64,000 nucleotides of DNA from Pseudomonas sp. B21-015. GTDB lineage: Bacteria > Pseudomonadota > Gammaproteobacteria > Pseudomonadales > Pseudomonadaceae. Location: positions 3,100,001 to 3,164,000 of the forward strand of contig NZ_CP087196.1 of NCBI RefSeq assembly GCF_024749285.1. Reading direction: 5' to 3'. How positions within the stretch are numbered: position 1 is the stretch's first letter; every line of letters starts with the position of its first letter. This document shows, one piece after another, positions 27,099-37,244 of the stretch. Under the pieces are notes generated by a model. It did not search any database. It saw only the letters and a list, made by a program, of their open reading frames with translations, and was not told the DNA's origin. The translations under genes were made by a program, and so were the position numbers.

Positions 27099-28973
27099 AT
27101 GACTTTCAAGTTGGCTCGTTTCACCGAGGAGGATGATCTCGATGAAGTGGATGTTTACTTTGCAAAAACAGGCGACGCCATGGCGCTGCTGAAAGGTTTC
27201 ATTCCGCTTGGGCCGATCGCTGGCCGTGATCCGGTTGCGATGGAGATTAAGGTTCCGACAGATGAATTCAAAGAGCTATCCCAGCCGGCTACCCCCACGG
27301 GCTATCAGGTGCAGTTGGTCGTTTACAAAGGTAGTGCCGGTAACGACGACCCTTCGAACATTGTAACGTTCAACATCGACCGTACTGCGCCGTTTGAGGT
27401 CAAGTATCCGACACGCAAAAAGAATCCACCGACGCCTGCTCCCACCTTTGTCAATGCCCCGGTGGATGCTCAAAGGCTTGTCAACGAAAACTGGATAAAA
27501 GATCCTGCGAACGCGGATTTAAAATTCACTGTGTTTGTCGGTTATCCATTGCGTCGTCTTGATGATGAACTTCGTGTTTTTCTGACGTCGGGCAGTGTGA
27601 AGCTAGAGGTGTTCAACGGTACCGTTAACGCTGCTGGCGAATTCACGGTACCCAACACTGTATTGCGCGATCTCCCGAATGGGCGGGTCACGATCTCTTA
27701 TAATTGGACAGACCTGCCTGGGAACTTTAGTGAAAATTCCGTTCCAGCTGCCGTATTAACTCTCGGGCTGGCGTTGGATCCTAAACTGAACAAAGGACCT
27801 TTGGTTCCGAAAACCGATCCGAATCGAACCACGCCGATCTATCTGGACGACATGGTGGCCAACGATGTGTTTGCGATTGTCGAGCGCGCGTCCATTGATA
27901 ATGCGGAGCCGGGCGATCAGATTACTGTCTATGCCGAGGATCCGAATGATGTGACGAATTTCGTGGGCTTTGGTACTCAACCACTTGCAAGTGTGGATTT
28001 GAGTTTTCAGCTCACTTACAAAGATAAACTTGAAAAAATCTTTGATTCGTCGACCGAGACCAAAAAAATCAAACTCTGGTTCGAACTCACCCGGGGAGGG
28101 GAAATGTTTTCTTCGCCAGATACCTACATCTGGCTGGCATTTGATCACGCAGGGGGAGTCAATCCGGCTTTACCTGACTTGACGAACCCCGACGCCGTGT
28201 TGCCCGTCGTCACCGGAGCTTCCAAAACGCCAAACGAACTACTCCCCGGCGATCGTGACCAATCGGGCGAATTCAAAGTAACTCTAAAACTTACGGATCC
28301 AGCTATTACGTCAGCGGAAACAGCCAAGTGCTATTTGAATAATCAACTTGTGGGTGAATTTTCACCTTTTGTTGACGCGGTAGAGTTCAGTGTTCCCATC
28401 AGCGCTGACATTATATCCAGACTGCCCACTCCCACGGTTCCAGCCTATTGGACGATTCAGAAAACGGGCGTTGACAAGAACGTAATCAAGTCCTTGCCCG
28501 AGACCGTGAAGGTCAATGGCAAGAAAATTGATTTGTTGCCGCCGACCATCAGGATCCGCAACCCTGCGGTCAAGAATCAAATCGATTGTTATGCAATGAA
28601 CAATGCCACTACCAACTGGCGACTTGCGGTGACCATCCCCAAGGATCCGGTCAATCTGCCGCAAGGGAAAATCATTACGGTGCATTTTGCAGCCTACAGT
28701 GATGCTGCTGGTAATAATTTGATTTCCGACACAGAGGATTCCCAACCTTATACCATCCAGGCCGCCGGGACTGTTGACGTTGCAAGTGTTGCCAGTGCAG
28801 CCGTATTCAAGGCAGCTCAGCCGCGTCTGGGTACAAGGGCATTTGGCAAGTATTGGTACACAGCCGATATCGGCGGTTTGCAAACTTCGGTGCCGATCAT
28901 CAAGCCGCTGGACACGATTACTTCCAGTGGTGAGTACTGTGACCGGTTGGCTGTTCCTCCAGCCACGCCTTGA
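27099..28973 (+). CDS. Modular protein of unknown function, C-terminal part
   Basis: A 624-residue frame in phase with the upstream part. It repeats the module signature (VYKGSAGNDDPSNIVTFNID) and then has further beta-rich segments (DELRVFLTSG, GDQITVYAEDPNDVTNF, GEFKVTLKLTDPAITSAE). It ends GEYCDRLAVPPATP. No transmembrane or signal segment is seen. The ATG at 27099 has GGGAGAG immediately before it, too close for good initiation, so independent translation is doubtful. The gene lies just upstream of an autotransporter in the same orientation. Confidence 0.6.
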   Translation: MTFKLARFTEEDDLDEVDVYFAKTGDAMALLKGFIPLGPIAGRDPVAMEIKVPTDEFKELSQPATPTGYQVQLVVYKGSAGNDDPSNIVTFNIDRTAPFEVKYPTRKKNPPTPAPTFVNAPVDAQRLVNENWIKDPANADLKFTVFVGYPLRRLDDELRVFLTSGSVKLEVFNGTVNAAGEFTVPNTVLRDLPNGRVTISYNWTDLPGNFSENSVPAAVLTLGLALDPKLNKGPLVPKTDPNRTTPIYLDDMVANDVFAIVERASIDNAEPGDQITVYAEDPNDVTNFVGFGTQPLASVDLSFQLTYKDKLEKIFDSSTETKKIKLWFELTRGGEMFSSPDTYIWLAFDHAGGVNPALPDLTNPDAVLPVVTGASKTPNELLPGDRDQSGEFKVTLKLTDPAITSAETAKCYLNNQLVGEFSPFVDAVEFSVPISADIISRLPTPTVPAYWTIQKTGVDKNVIKSLPETVKVNGKKIDLLPPTIRIRNPAVKNQIDCYAMNNATTNWRLAVTIPKDPVNLPQGKIITVHFAAYSDAAGNNLISDTEDSQPYTIQAAGTVDVASVASAAVFKAAQPRLGTRAFGKYWYTADIGGLQTSVPIIKPLDTITSSGEYCDRLAVPPATP

Positions 28974-28996
28974 TAATTAGATATTGAAAGAGGTCT

Positions 28997-29037
28997 ATCG
29001 CGAGGGAGATTAATTTCTCTCGCGATATCGATATTTT
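28997..29037 (+). terminator. Probable terminator after the modular gene
   Basis: A 13-bp stem (28997-29009 with 29014-29026, two G-U pairs, loop TTAA) followed after a short gap by ATATTTTTCT. Strong hairpin, imperfect T tract. Confidence 0.6.
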
Positions 29038-29153
29038 TCTGTGAAGTAGCAAGCCATAAATCCCATCGATTTGCAGATAATTCCTACTGGGCCGAGGAAT
29101 ATTCCTACATCTAACTTTCAGATTGCTGATTAGTCTGTCAGACGTTTTTTGGG

Positions 29154-29182
29154 GCGATTTTTCGTTACGTCAGAAAAATCGC
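29154..29182 (+). promoter_or_regulatory. Hairpin in the autotransporter leader
   Basis: GCGATTTTTC (29154-29163) and GAAAAATCGC (29173-29182) are a perfect 10-bp inverted repeat with a 9-base loop, ending 30 bases before the autotransporter ATG. It could be an operator or an RNA hairpin affecting translation. Confidence 0.4.
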
Positions 29183-29212
29183 TTTCGGATTTGTTTGCAG
29201 TGCGGAGTTCTC

Positions 29213-31750
29213 ATGCCCCTACCATCAAGTTTCAAACATTGCAAAACTACAGGATGCTTGTTTACCGCAATTGTCCTCGGCACACCCGCGGCTCACGCCA
29301 GAACACTTCTTCCTGGTGAAAGCGCGACTATTACCAATCCACCTGCGCCAGAGGCATGGGTGGTATCCCAAGGTGGGACACTAACGATCAACGGTGCCAG
29401 CGCTCTGTCGATCAGTTCGCAAAATGCCACTGTCATTTTCGACGGTGGTCAAAGTGCGCGGATCGAGGGCCGTGAGGGTTCCAGGCTCGCACTGACAGGT
29501 GCGACAGTGAACAGCGCATCGGGCAGAGGAGCCATTGCGCTTAGTGACAGCTCTGCCACTATCGATAACAGCACCATCACCAGTACCAACAGTTTTGGAC
29601 TTCTTCTGGGACGTAACATCAATACTCCGACATCGTCCAGCGCGACGGTTACGGGCAATAGTGTAATCACCGGCGCTGCTGGGGGCGCGAATGCCGTGGG
29701 TTTTGCGGTGTTGAACCTCGAAAACTCAACTGTTCGTGGCACCCGTGCAACCAGCTACGGCGTCCAACTGGGCGGCGCAACACTCTCTGCGACGGGCAGC
29801 ACCATTTCTGGCGGGCTGGATGGCCTGCAAATCATCACTGACAATACCGGTGTCAACGCCAGCACCGTCACGCTGAACAGTACCCGCGTGACGGGGGAGA
29901 CTGGCTCGGCGATCGTATTGGGTTCATCCGGCAGTGCCGGAACCGTCGCGAATATCGAAGTGCTCGGCGGTAGCGAGTTGATTGCCGGCAACGGTACGTT
30001 GTTACAGGCGAGCAACCGCTCCACGGCCAACCTTAAAGTAGATGCCAGTGCGTTGAGCGGCAACGTCGTTGCCGATACCGGCAGCACGGTTGCGCTGCTG
30101 ATGCAAAATGGGGCTTCCCTTGACGGTAATTTGCAGAACGTCACTCAGACCCGGCTCGATACACGCAGCACCTTGAACGGCAACGTGCAAGCGGTAGCTG
30201 GCACTGGAGCCACGGTCAGCCTCGACAATGGATCGGTGATCGACGGCAACCTCGACAACGTCTTCAGCTTGTCGTTGAACAACGGTAGCACCTTGACCGG
30301 CGACGTACTCACAGACGCCAATGGCAGCGTAGTGCTGGACAATGCCTCGGTGCTGACGGGGCAAATCAACAACTCCACCCACTTGAATATCAACAACGCC
30401 GCACAATGGGTGTTGACCGGCGAGAGCACTGTGCAACGTCTGGTGCTGAATAACGGCGTGGTGCGCATGGGCACGAACGAGCAGTTCCAGCAACTGAACG
30501 TAGGCGACCTTTCCGGCAGCGGCACCTTTGTGATGGGCACCGATTTGGGCAACGGCAACACCGACTTCCTGAACGTGACGGGCAACGCGAGCGGGCAACA
30601 TCAATTGCAGATTTCTGCGACTGGCACCACCCCGGCCACTGCCGAACCGGTGAAAATCGGCAATATCGCCGCCGGCGATGCGAGTTTTTCGCTGGGCACG
30701 CGTGAAACCGTGGACGCGGGTACATTTGTATACCGGCTGGCAAAGGACGGTCAGGGGCTGTACCTGAGTCCGGACAAGGAAACGGTGAGCACTTCAAGTA
30801 ATACGGCACTGGCTCTGGCGGGCAGTGCGCGTAGTGTGTCGAATGCCGAAATGGCCATGCTCAATGATCAGATCAGTGATCGAGGGCTCAGCGCCCGGCC
30901 TGATGCATCGCTTCGCGCGGCCAGCGACAGCAACACCACTGCGCTGAGCAACAATGTCTGGGTTCGTACTTACGGCAATCAAACCAATGTCGATAACGCC
31001 TATGGCGATGGCTATACCCAAAACCAGACCGGTATCACCGGCGGTGCCGATACATTGGTCGAGCTTGGCGGTCGCTCGTGGGTGTTGGGCGGGTTTGTCG
31101 GGAGCAGTCGTACCTACATGGATCTCAAATACGGATCCAGCGCCACCGTCGACAGCCTGAATGCCGGTGTTTACGGCAGTACCTTCGATGTTGAAAGTGG
31201 TGTGTTCGTCAACGTCATGGCCAAGATCAACCAGTTCGACAACAAGGCAAAAGTCACCATGAGTGACGGCACGCGGGCCAAGGGCGACTACAAGGCTTTG
31301 GGCGCCAGCGGTTCGGTGGCCGTGGGCAAGCATATTCGCCTGGAGGACAACTACTTTGTCGAGCCGCAAGTCCAGGTTGCTGCCGGTGCCACTCAAAGCG
31401 ACAGCTACCGACTCGACAATGGCCTGCAAGTCAAAGCCGATACCATGCGTTCATTGCAGGGCAAGGTGGGTGTCAGAGGCGGGCGTGTCATAACCCTCGA
31501 CAATGGCAGCCTGCTGGAACCCAGTCTGTCGTCGGCGGTTAATCATGAGTTTGTGAACACCAATGAGGTGAAAATCAATGACGACCGCTTTGATGATCAC
31601 CGCGCCAGTAGTTCGATCGAGTATGGAGCGGGTTTGAAATGGACACCGGCTCAACGCAACTGGCAAGTATCCGGCCAGGTCGGTGGCAGTAAAGGCACCA
31701 CTGTCAGCCAGGAGTGGAGCGGTAGTTTGAGAGTGAGCTATTTCTTCTGA
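29213..31750 (+). CDS. Autotransporter (type Va) with pertactin-like passenger
   Basis: An 845-residue surface protein from the ATG at 29213, which follows GGAG by 6 bases; an upstream in-frame start would add 30 residues before the signal peptide. The signal peptide ends near GTPAAHAR. The passenger (~30-560) is a Ser/Thr/Asn/Gly-rich beta-helix with repeats of the type VTLNSTRVTGETG and VSLDNGSVIDGNLDN. The C-terminal ~270 residues (from about NNVWVRTYGNQTNVDNAYGD) form the outer-membrane beta-barrel, ending RVSYFF with the C-terminal Phe needed for Bam recognition. No protease triad is evident, so adhesion or aggregation is more likely than proteolysis. Confidence 0.9.
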   Translation: MPLPSSFKHCKTTGCLFTAIVLGTPAAHARTLLPGESATITNPPAPEAWVVSQGGTLTINGASALSISSQNATVIFDGGQSARIEGREGSRLALTGATVNSASGRGAIALSDSSATIDNSTITSTNSFGLLLGRNINTPTSSSATVTGNSVITGAAGGANAVGFAVLNLENSTVRGTRATSYGVQLGGATLSATGSTISGGLDGLQIITDNTGVNASTVTLNSTRVTGETGSAIVLGSSGSAGTVANIEVLGGSELIAGNGTLLQASNRSTANLKVDASALSGNVVADTGSTVALLMQNGASLDGNLQNVTQTRLDTRSTLNGNVQAVAGTGATVSLDNGSVIDGNLDNVFSLSLNNGSTLTGDVLTDANGSVVLDNASVLTGQINNSTHLNINNAAQWVLTGESTVQRLVLNNGVVRMGTNEQFQQLNVGDLSGSGTFVMGTDLGNGNTDFLNVTGNASGQHQLQISATGTTPATAEPVKIGNIAAGDASFSLGTRETVDAGTFVYRLAKDGQGLYLSPDKETVSTSSNTALALAGSARSVSNAEMAMLNDQISDRGLSARPDASLRAASDSNTTALSNNVWVRTYGNQTNVDNAYGDGYTQNQTGITGGADTLVELGGRSWVLGGFVGSSRTYMDLKYGSSATVDSLNAGVYGSTFDVESGVFVNVMAKINQFDNKAKVTMSDGTRAKGDYKALGASGSVAVGKHIRLEDNYFVEPQVQVAAGATQSDSYRLDNGLQVKADTMRSLQGKVGVRGGRVITLDNGSLLEPSLSSAVNHEFVNTNEVKINDDRFDDHRASSSIEYGAGLKWTPAQRNWQVSGQVGGSKGTTVSQEWSGSLRVSYFF

Positions 31751-31776
31751 TGAACGTTGTTTCTATGAAATGACCT

Positions 31777-31812
31777 AAAAAATGCCCCCGACAATAGTGG
31801 GGCATTTTTTTT
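31777..31812 (+). terminator. Terminator after the autotransporter
   Basis: ATGCCCC/GGGGCAT (31782-31788 and 31799-31805) flanked by A and T runs that extend the stem, then eight T. Also usable by the convergent DUF1345 gene. Confidence 0.9.
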
Positions 31813-31850
31813 GCTTTCTGATTGAGTCGAGATCACGCCAGTGGCAGCCA

Positions 31851-32492
31851 TCAGCCAAACAGGCCCGCCGCGATATTGATCGAAAACCCGAGAATCGCCG
31901 TGTTGAACAGGAAACCGATCAACGACTGCGCCAGCACGATTTTGCGCAAGTCGCGGGTGGCCACACCTACGTCCGCCGTTTGCACGGCCACGCCGATGGT
32001 GAACGAGAAGTACAAAAAATCCCAATAATCGGGCTTCAACTGCCCCTCGGCAAACCGCAGTGCAGGCTCCTTGCCTTCCCAGGTGTAGAACAGCCGCGCG
32101 TAATGCAGGCTGAAAATCACCCCGATCAGCAACCATGAGCCGATCACCGTCAACCCGGTGAAGCCGTAGTGCAACAGCCGGTGATAAGTGTCCAGATCCT
32201 TGCTGTCCGCCAGTTGGAGGGTGATGGCGGCGAGGCTGGCCAGTGCAGCCATGCTCACGGTGAACAGCACCAGCCCGGCGTTCTCGTCCTCGACTTCGGC
32301 AATGCGTTTCACGTCATCGGCTTTGGAGCGCATCGTCAGCCAGACGATCAGCACCAGATACGTCCAGACCCCGGCGTTCCAGCCGATGAGGATTTTGCCG
32401 AGGATCGAATCGGCTGGCGCCAGAATGCCCACCGCGATACCGAACGTGGCAGCGGCGGACAGGCGAGGGTGGGTGCGGGCGAGTAGGGGCAT
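31851..32492 (-). CDS. DUF1345 inner-membrane protein
   Basis: A 213-residue protein with about five hydrophobic segments ([77 protein letters not shown], a C-terminal segment [17 protein letters not shown]). [19 protein letters not shown] text ([21 protein letters not shown]) is the hallmark of DUF1345, a family of unknown function. The ATG at 32492 is preferred; the longer frame upstream to 32666 translates a REP element. Confidence 0.85.
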   Translation of the reverse strand: MPLLARTHPRLSAAATFGIAVGILAPADSILGKILIGWNAGVWTYLVLIVWLTMRSKADDVKRIAEVEDENAGLVLFTVSMAALASLAAITLQLADSKDLDTYHRLLHYGFTGLTVIGSWLLIGVIFSLHYARLFYTWEGKEPALRFAEGQLKPDYWDFLYFSFTIGVAVQTADVGVATRDLRKIVLAQSLIGFLFNTAILGFSINIAAGLFG

Positions 32493-32577
32493 GGAGGCTC
32501 GATGCGTCTGGGCTTTGCAAACACCATAGCCCAGCGCAGACTGTTGTGACCACAAAGCTGAATCCAATGAGATCGAA

Positions 32578-32667
32578 TGTGGGAGTGGGCTTGCTCGCGA
32601 AAGGGCCGTCACATTCAACATTGACATTGATTGACACGCCGCCCTCGCGAGCAAGACCGCTCCCACA
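32578..32667. repeat. REP pair, degenerate GAGCnnGCTCGC type
   Basis: TGTGGGAGTGGGCTTGCTCG... (32578-32601) and the near-complement TCGCGAGCAAGACCGCTCCC (32645 onward) between the DUF1345 and RND genes. The arms differ by a few bases. Confidence 0.85.
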
Positions 32668-32683
32668 GTTGATGAGTGTTTGG

Positions 32684-35600
32684 TCAGGTGTTTTTATGGC
32701 GTTTGCGCACCAGCTTCATTACCACCACAAAAAACACCGGCACAAACACCACCGCCAGGGTTGCGGTGATCATCCCGCCGATCACCCCGGTACCGATGGC
32801 TTGCTGGCTCGCCGAACTGGCCCCGGTGGCAATGGCCAGCGGCACCACGCCAAGAATGAACGCCAGCGACGTCATGACAATCGGCCGCAACCGCAGGCGC
32901 GCAGCTTGCAGGGTGGCGTCGATCAGGTCGTGGCCTTCGTCGTACAGGCTTTTGGCGAACTCGATGATCAGGATCGCGTTCTTCGCCGACAGGCCGATGA
33001 TGGTGATCAGCCCGACCTTGAAGAACACATCGTTGGGCATCCCGCGCAGGGTCACGGCCAACACGGCACCGAGTACCCCCAGCGGCACCACCAGCAGCAC
33101 CGACGTCGGAATCGACCAACTCTCGTACAGCGCCGCCAGGCACAGGAACACGATCAGCAGCGACAGCCCGAGCAGAACCGGTGCCTGGCTGCCGGACAAG
33201 CGTTCCTGCAACGACAACCCGGTCCATTCCTGACCCAACCCCGCCGGGCCTTGCGCCACCAGCCGTTCGATTTCCGCCATGGCTTCGCCGGTGCTGTAAC
33301 CGGGTGCCGGTTCACCGGAAATGCTGATGGCCGGGTAGCCGTTGTAACGAGTCAACTGCGCTGGGCCCTGGGTCCAGTTGGCCCGGACGAAGGCCGACAA
33401 CGGCACCATTTTCTCAGCGTTATTGCGCACATGAATCTTCAGTAGATCGGCCACCTGACTGCGTTGATCGCCTTCGGCCTGGACCACCACCCGTTGCATC
33501 CGCCCCTGGTTGGGGAAGTCGTTGATGTAGGCCGAACCCACGGCGGTGGACAGCACGTTGCCGATGTCGGCAAAGGAAATGCCCAACGCGTTGGCTTGCT
33601 TGCGGTCGACTTCCAGTTGCACCTGTGGCGCTTCGGCCAGGGCGCTTTCGCGCACGTTCATCAAGATCGGGCTCTTCTCGGCGGCGGCCAACAACTGGCT
33701 GCGCGCCTGCATCAGCGTGGCATGGCCGAGGCCACCACGGTCTTGCAAGCGGAACTCGAAACCGCTGGACGTGCCAAGGCCATCGACCGGCGGTGGCAGC
33801 ACTGCAAAGGCCACGGCGTCCTTGATCTGGCTTAGAGCCATGTTGGCCCGGTCGGCAATCGAACTCGCCGAGTCGTCGCTGCCCCGATCTGACCAATCCT
33901 TGAGCGTGGTGAACGCCAACGCGGCGTTCTGCCCGCTGCCGGAGAAGCTGAAACCGAGAATCACCGTGCTGTCGCCGACGCCCGGCTCGGTGGCATTGTG
34001 GGCTTCGATCTGCTCCACCACATTAATTGTGCGGTTCTTGCTCGCGCCCGGTGGCAGTTGAATGTCGGTGATGGTGTAACCCTGGTCTTCCACCGGCAGG
34101 AACGAAGAGGGCAGGCGACTGAAACACAAGCCCAGACCGACCAGCAGCACGCCGTAGATCAACAGGTAACGACCGGTACGCTTCAACGCATAGGCGACCC
34201 AGCCCTGATAACGCTCGGTCAGTTGTTCAAAGCGCCGGTTGAACCAGCCGAAGAAGCCGCCCTTGGCGTGATGCTCGCCCTTGGCAATCGGTTTGAGCAG
34301 CGTTGCGCACAGTGCCGGGGTCAAGGTCAGGGCGAGGAACGCCGAGAACAGGATCGACGTGGCCATCGACAGCGAGAACTGTTGGTAAATCACCCCGACC
34401 GAGCCCTGCATGAACGCCATCGGAATGAACACCGCCACCAGCACCAGGGTGATGCCGATGATCGCGCCGGTGATCTGCTTCATCGCCTTGCGCGTCGCGT
34501 CCTTGGGCGACAGGCCTTCGGTGGCCATGATCCGTTCGACGTTCTCCACCACCACAATCGCGTCATCCACCAGAATGCCGATGGCCAGCACCATGCCGAA
34601 CATGGTCAGCACGTTGATCGAGAAGCCCAGCGCGAGCATGGTCGCGAAAGTCCCCATGAGCGCCACCGGCACCACCAGCGTCGGAATCAGCGTGTAGCGG
34701 ATGTTTTGCAGGAACAGGAACATCACCGCAAACACCAGCACCATTGCCTCGCCGAGGGTATAGACCACTTTGGTGATCGAGACTTTGACGAAGGGCGAGG
34801 TGTCATACGGGATCTTGTATTCGACGCCGGCCGGGAAGTAGCGCGCCAGCTCATCCATCTTCGCCCGCACCAGCGTTGCAGTGCTCAGGGCATTGGCGCC
34901 CGGCGACAGTTGCACGCTGACGGCGGTTGACGGTTTGCCGTTCAGCCGCGTGGAGAACTGGTATTCCTGACTGCCGATCTCGACCCGCGCCACATCGCCG
35001 ATGCGCACGGTGGAGCCGTCAGGATTGGCCTTGAGCACGATGTCGGCGAACTCTTCAGGTGTCGACAACTGGCCTTTGACCAGAATGGTCGCGGTGATTT
35101 CCTGCGCGGTGCGGGTCGGCAAGTCGCCGATGCTGCCGGCGGAAACCTGAGCATTTTGCGCAACGATGGCGGCGTTGACGTCAGCCGGGGTCAGGTTGAA
35201 GCCGATCAGCTTCTGCGGATCGATCCAGATCCGCATCGCCCGTTCGGCACCGTACAACTGGGCCTTGCCAACGCCGTCCAGGCGCTTGATCTCGTTCATC
35301 ACGTTGCGCGCCAGATAATCGCTGAGCGCTACATCGTCGAGCTTGCCGTCGCTGGAAGTGAGGGTGATCAGCAACAGGAAACCGGCGGAGACTTTCTCCA
35401 CCTGCAAGCCCTGCTGGGTGACGGCTTGCGGTAAACGTGACTCGACCGCTTTGAGGCGGTTTTGCACATCGACCTGCGCCATCTCCGGATTGGTTCCCGG
35501 CTGGAACGTCGCGGTGATGGTGGCGCTGCCGAGGCTGCTCTGGGATTCGAAATACAGCAGGTGGTCGGCGCCGTTGAGTTCTTCCTCGATCAGGCTGACC

Positions 35601-35782
35601 ACGCTTTCGTCCACGGTCTGCGCCGAAGCGCCCGGGTAGGTGGCATTGATTTCGACTTTCGGTGGCGCGACGTTCGGGTACTGCGCCACCGGCAATTGGC
35701 CAATAGCCAGCGCGCCGGCCAGCAGGATAAACAAGGCGATCACCCAGGCGAACACCGGGCGGTCGATAAAGAACTGCGGCAT
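32684..35782 (-). CDS. RND efflux pump inner-membrane permease (HAE1 family)
   Basis: A 1032-residue AcrB/MexB-type proton-driven multidrug transporter. It begins [20 protein letters not shown], has the paired Asp in [18 protein letters not shown] (segment 4) and the Lys in [15 protein letters not shown] (segment 10) that form the proton relay, and the usual two large periplasmic loops. It follows its membrane-fusion partner by 15 bases. No outer-membrane channel gene is present, so an OprM/TolC-like protein from elsewhere must complete the pump. The arrangement with a nearby two-component system recalls P. aeruginosa mexMN, but identity is unproven. Confidence 0.93.
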   Translation of the reverse strand: MPQFFIDRPVFAWVIALFILLAGALAIGQLPVAQYPNVAPPKVEINATYPGASAQTVDESVVSLIEEELNGADHLLYFESQSSLGSATITATFQPGTNPEMAQVDVQNRLKAVESRLPQAVTQQGLQVEKVSAGFLLLITLTSSDGKLDDVALSDYLARNVMNEIKRLDGVGKAQLYGAERAMRIWIDPQKLIGFNLTPADVNAAIVAQNAQVSAGSIGDLPTRTAQEITATILVKGQLSTPEEFADIVLKANPDGSTVRIGDVARVEIGSQEYQFSTRLNGKPSTAVSVQLSPGANALSTATLVRAKMDELARYFPAGVEYKIPYDTSPFVKVSITKVVYTLGEAMVLVFAVMFLFLQNIRYTLIPTLVVPVALMGTFATMLALGFSINVLTMFGMVLAIGILVDDAIVVVENVERIMATEGLSPKDATRKAMKQITGAIIGITLVLVAVFIPMAFMQGSVGVIYQQFSLSMATSILFSAFLALTLTPALCATLLKPIAKGEHHAKGGFFGWFNRRFEQLTERYQGWVAYALKRTGRYLLIYGVLLVGLGLCFSRLPSSFLPVEDQGYTITDIQLPPGASKNRTINVVEQIEAHNATEPGVGDSTVILGFSFSGSGQNAALAFTTLKDWSDRGSDDSASSIADRANMALSQIKDAVAFAVLPPPVDGLGTSSGFEFRLQDRGGLGHATLMQARSQLLAAAEKSPILMNVRESALAEAPQVQLEVDRKQANALGISFADIGNVLSTAVGSAYINDFPNQGRMQRVVVQAEGDQRSQVADLLKIHVRNNAEKMVPLSAFVRANWTQGPAQLTRYNGYPAISISGEPAPGYSTGEAMAEIERLVAQGPAGLGQEWTGLSLQERLSGSQAPVLLGLSLLIVFLCLAALYESWSIPTSVLLVVPLGVLGAVLAVTLRGMPNDVFFKVGLITIIGLSAKNAILIIEFAKSLYDEGHDLIDATLQAARLRLRPIVMTSLAFILGVVPLAIATGASSASQQAIGTGVIGGMITATLAVVFVPVFFVVVMKLVRKRHKNT

Positions 35783-35797
35783 AAAAAAGCGTCCTGC

Positions 35798-36955
35798 TTA
35801 CTGACCAGAAACCTGGGCAAGTGGAAGAGGGGTGTCGTCGATCTGGACTTTTTCACCGGGGCGCGCATGTTGCAGGCCTTCAGTGACGATGCGGTCGCCG
35901 GGTTTGAGACCGCCGGTGACGATCCAGCGATCGTTCTGCACCGCGCCCAGTTCTACCGGTTGCTGGGCGATCCGCTGTGCGGCGTCGAGCAACAGCACTT
36001 GGGCAACGCCGGCGCTGTCACGCTGGATGGCCCGTTGCGGCACGCTGATGCCTTGCTGATTGAATGCTTGCTCCAGACGCACGCGAACGAAGCTGCCTGG
36101 CAGTAGGTCGAGGTCGGGGTTGGGGAATTCGCTGCGCAGAATGATCTGACCGGTGCCCGGGTCGACAGTGATGTCGGTGAACAACAACTTGCCCGGCAAT
36201 GGATAGAGGCTGCCGTCGTCCTGGATCAGCGTGGCTTTGGCCTGACCTTGGCCCACTTCCTTTAACTGGCCGGAGCGGAACGCGCGGCGCAGGTCGTTGA
36301 GTTCACGGGTCGATTGCGTCAGGTCGGCGTGGATCGGGTTCAATTGTTGAATCAGTGCCAGTGGCGTGGTTTCGTTCTGCCCGACCAGCGCGCCTTCGGT
36401 CACCAGCGCTCGGCCGATGCGCCCGGAAATCGGCGCCGTGACGGTGGCGTAACCCAGGTTCAGCTTCGCCCGTTCCACGGCGGCTTTGTTGGCGGCGACA
36501 TCGGCGGCGGTCTGGCGGGCATTGGCTCGGGCGTTGTCGTAGTCCTGAGCGCTGATGGCGTTGCCTTCGATCAACTGGGCGTAGCGCTGCTCTTGCAATC
36601 TGGCCTGGAACGCATTGGCCTCGGCCTTGCGTAGCGCGGCTTCGGCGCTGTCCAGGTCGGCCTTGAACGGTGCCGGGTCGATACGGAATAGAACGTCGCC
36701 TTTTTTTACGTCGCTGCCTTCGCGAAAGGAACGTTGCAACACCACGCCGGCGACACGGGCGCGGATTTCGGCGATGCGCGGGGCGGCAATTCGACCGCTC
36801 AATTCGCTGCTGATCGACAAGGGGCTGGCTTCGATGGTTTCGATGCGCACTGTGGCAAGCGGGGCCTGTTCTTCGGCGATCGAGGGCTGGTCACAAGCGC
36901 TCAGCGTCAGCGCCAGTGCAATCAGGCTGAGCCGGGCAAGCAGATTCTTTGACAT
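35798..36955 (-). CDS. RND efflux membrane-fusion (periplasmic adaptor) lipoprotein
   Basis: A 385-residue adaptor. The signal peptide ends in the lipobox LTLSAC, so it should be anchored by a lipidated Cys at residue 21. The barrel-sandwich/lipoyl region reads AEIRARVAGVVLQRSFREG and KKGDVLFRIDPAPFKADL, followed by a helical hairpin (~100-165) and beta-barrel and membrane-proximal domains. It is the first gene of the two-gene efflux operon and is divergent from the rstA-like regulator. Confidence 0.93.
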   Translation of the reverse strand: MSKNLLARLSLIALALTLSACDQPSIAEEQAPLATVRIETIEASPLSISSELSGRIAAPRIAEIRARVAGVVLQRSFREGSDVKKGDVLFRIDPAPFKADLDSAEAALRKAEANAFQARLQEQRYAQLIEGNAISAQDYDNARANARQTAADVAANKAAVERAKLNLGYATVTAPISGRIGRALVTEGALVGQNETTPLALIQQLNPIHADLTQSTRELNDLRRAFRSGQLKEVGQGQAKATLIQDDGSLYPLPGKLLFTDITVDPGTGQIILRSEFPNPDLDLLPGSFVRVRLEQAFNQQGISVPQRAIQRDSAGVAQVLLLDAAQRIAQQPVELGAVQNDRWIVTGGLKPGDRIVTEGLQHARPGEKVQIDDTPLPLAQVSGQ

Positions 36956-37116
36956 GGAAATACCCCAATAATGACCGCTCTTATCCTACGGGGGGCCGGC
37001 GAGGGTAGCGGTGAAGCTTTGTAGGCGCTGTGTGAAATTGTGTAAGGGTTTTGCTCATGGGCGTGTGAGGGCGTATATCCTTGGCGGCTTGATTCCTTTG
37101 CGCCTGGTAAATCGCT

Positions 37117-37209
37117 ATCGCGAGCAGGCTCGCTCCCACAGTGGTCCGGTAGTGTTCACAGAATTTGTGTCCACATGAAATCCCTTGTGGGAGCGAGCCT
37201 GCTCGCGAT
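37117..37209. repeat. REP pair, GAGCCTGCTCGC type
   Basis: Inverted copies at 37117-37140 and 37185-37209 in the divergent region between the efflux operon and rstA; the right copy ends only 35 bases before the rstA start. Confidence 0.9.
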
Positions 37210-37244
37210 GACGGTCTATCCGGCGCCACCGTCTGGAAACACCC

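Larger units (their letters stand above)
26127..28973 (+). pseudogene. Modular repeat gene interrupted by one in-frame amber codon
   Basis: From the ATG at 26127 to the TGA ending at 28973 a single frame of 949 codons is open except for one TAG at 27015-27017. The 27 codons between that TAG and the next ATG (27099) continue the protein pattern without other stops: IAISVLDSGEMTFKLARF with EDDLDEVDVYFAKTG after it resembles the start of the first module, with EDDDELWVMLRQNG. So this is most simply one gene with a point nonsense mutation, a sequencing error, or a read-through codon. The two halves are described separately. Confidence 0.75.
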
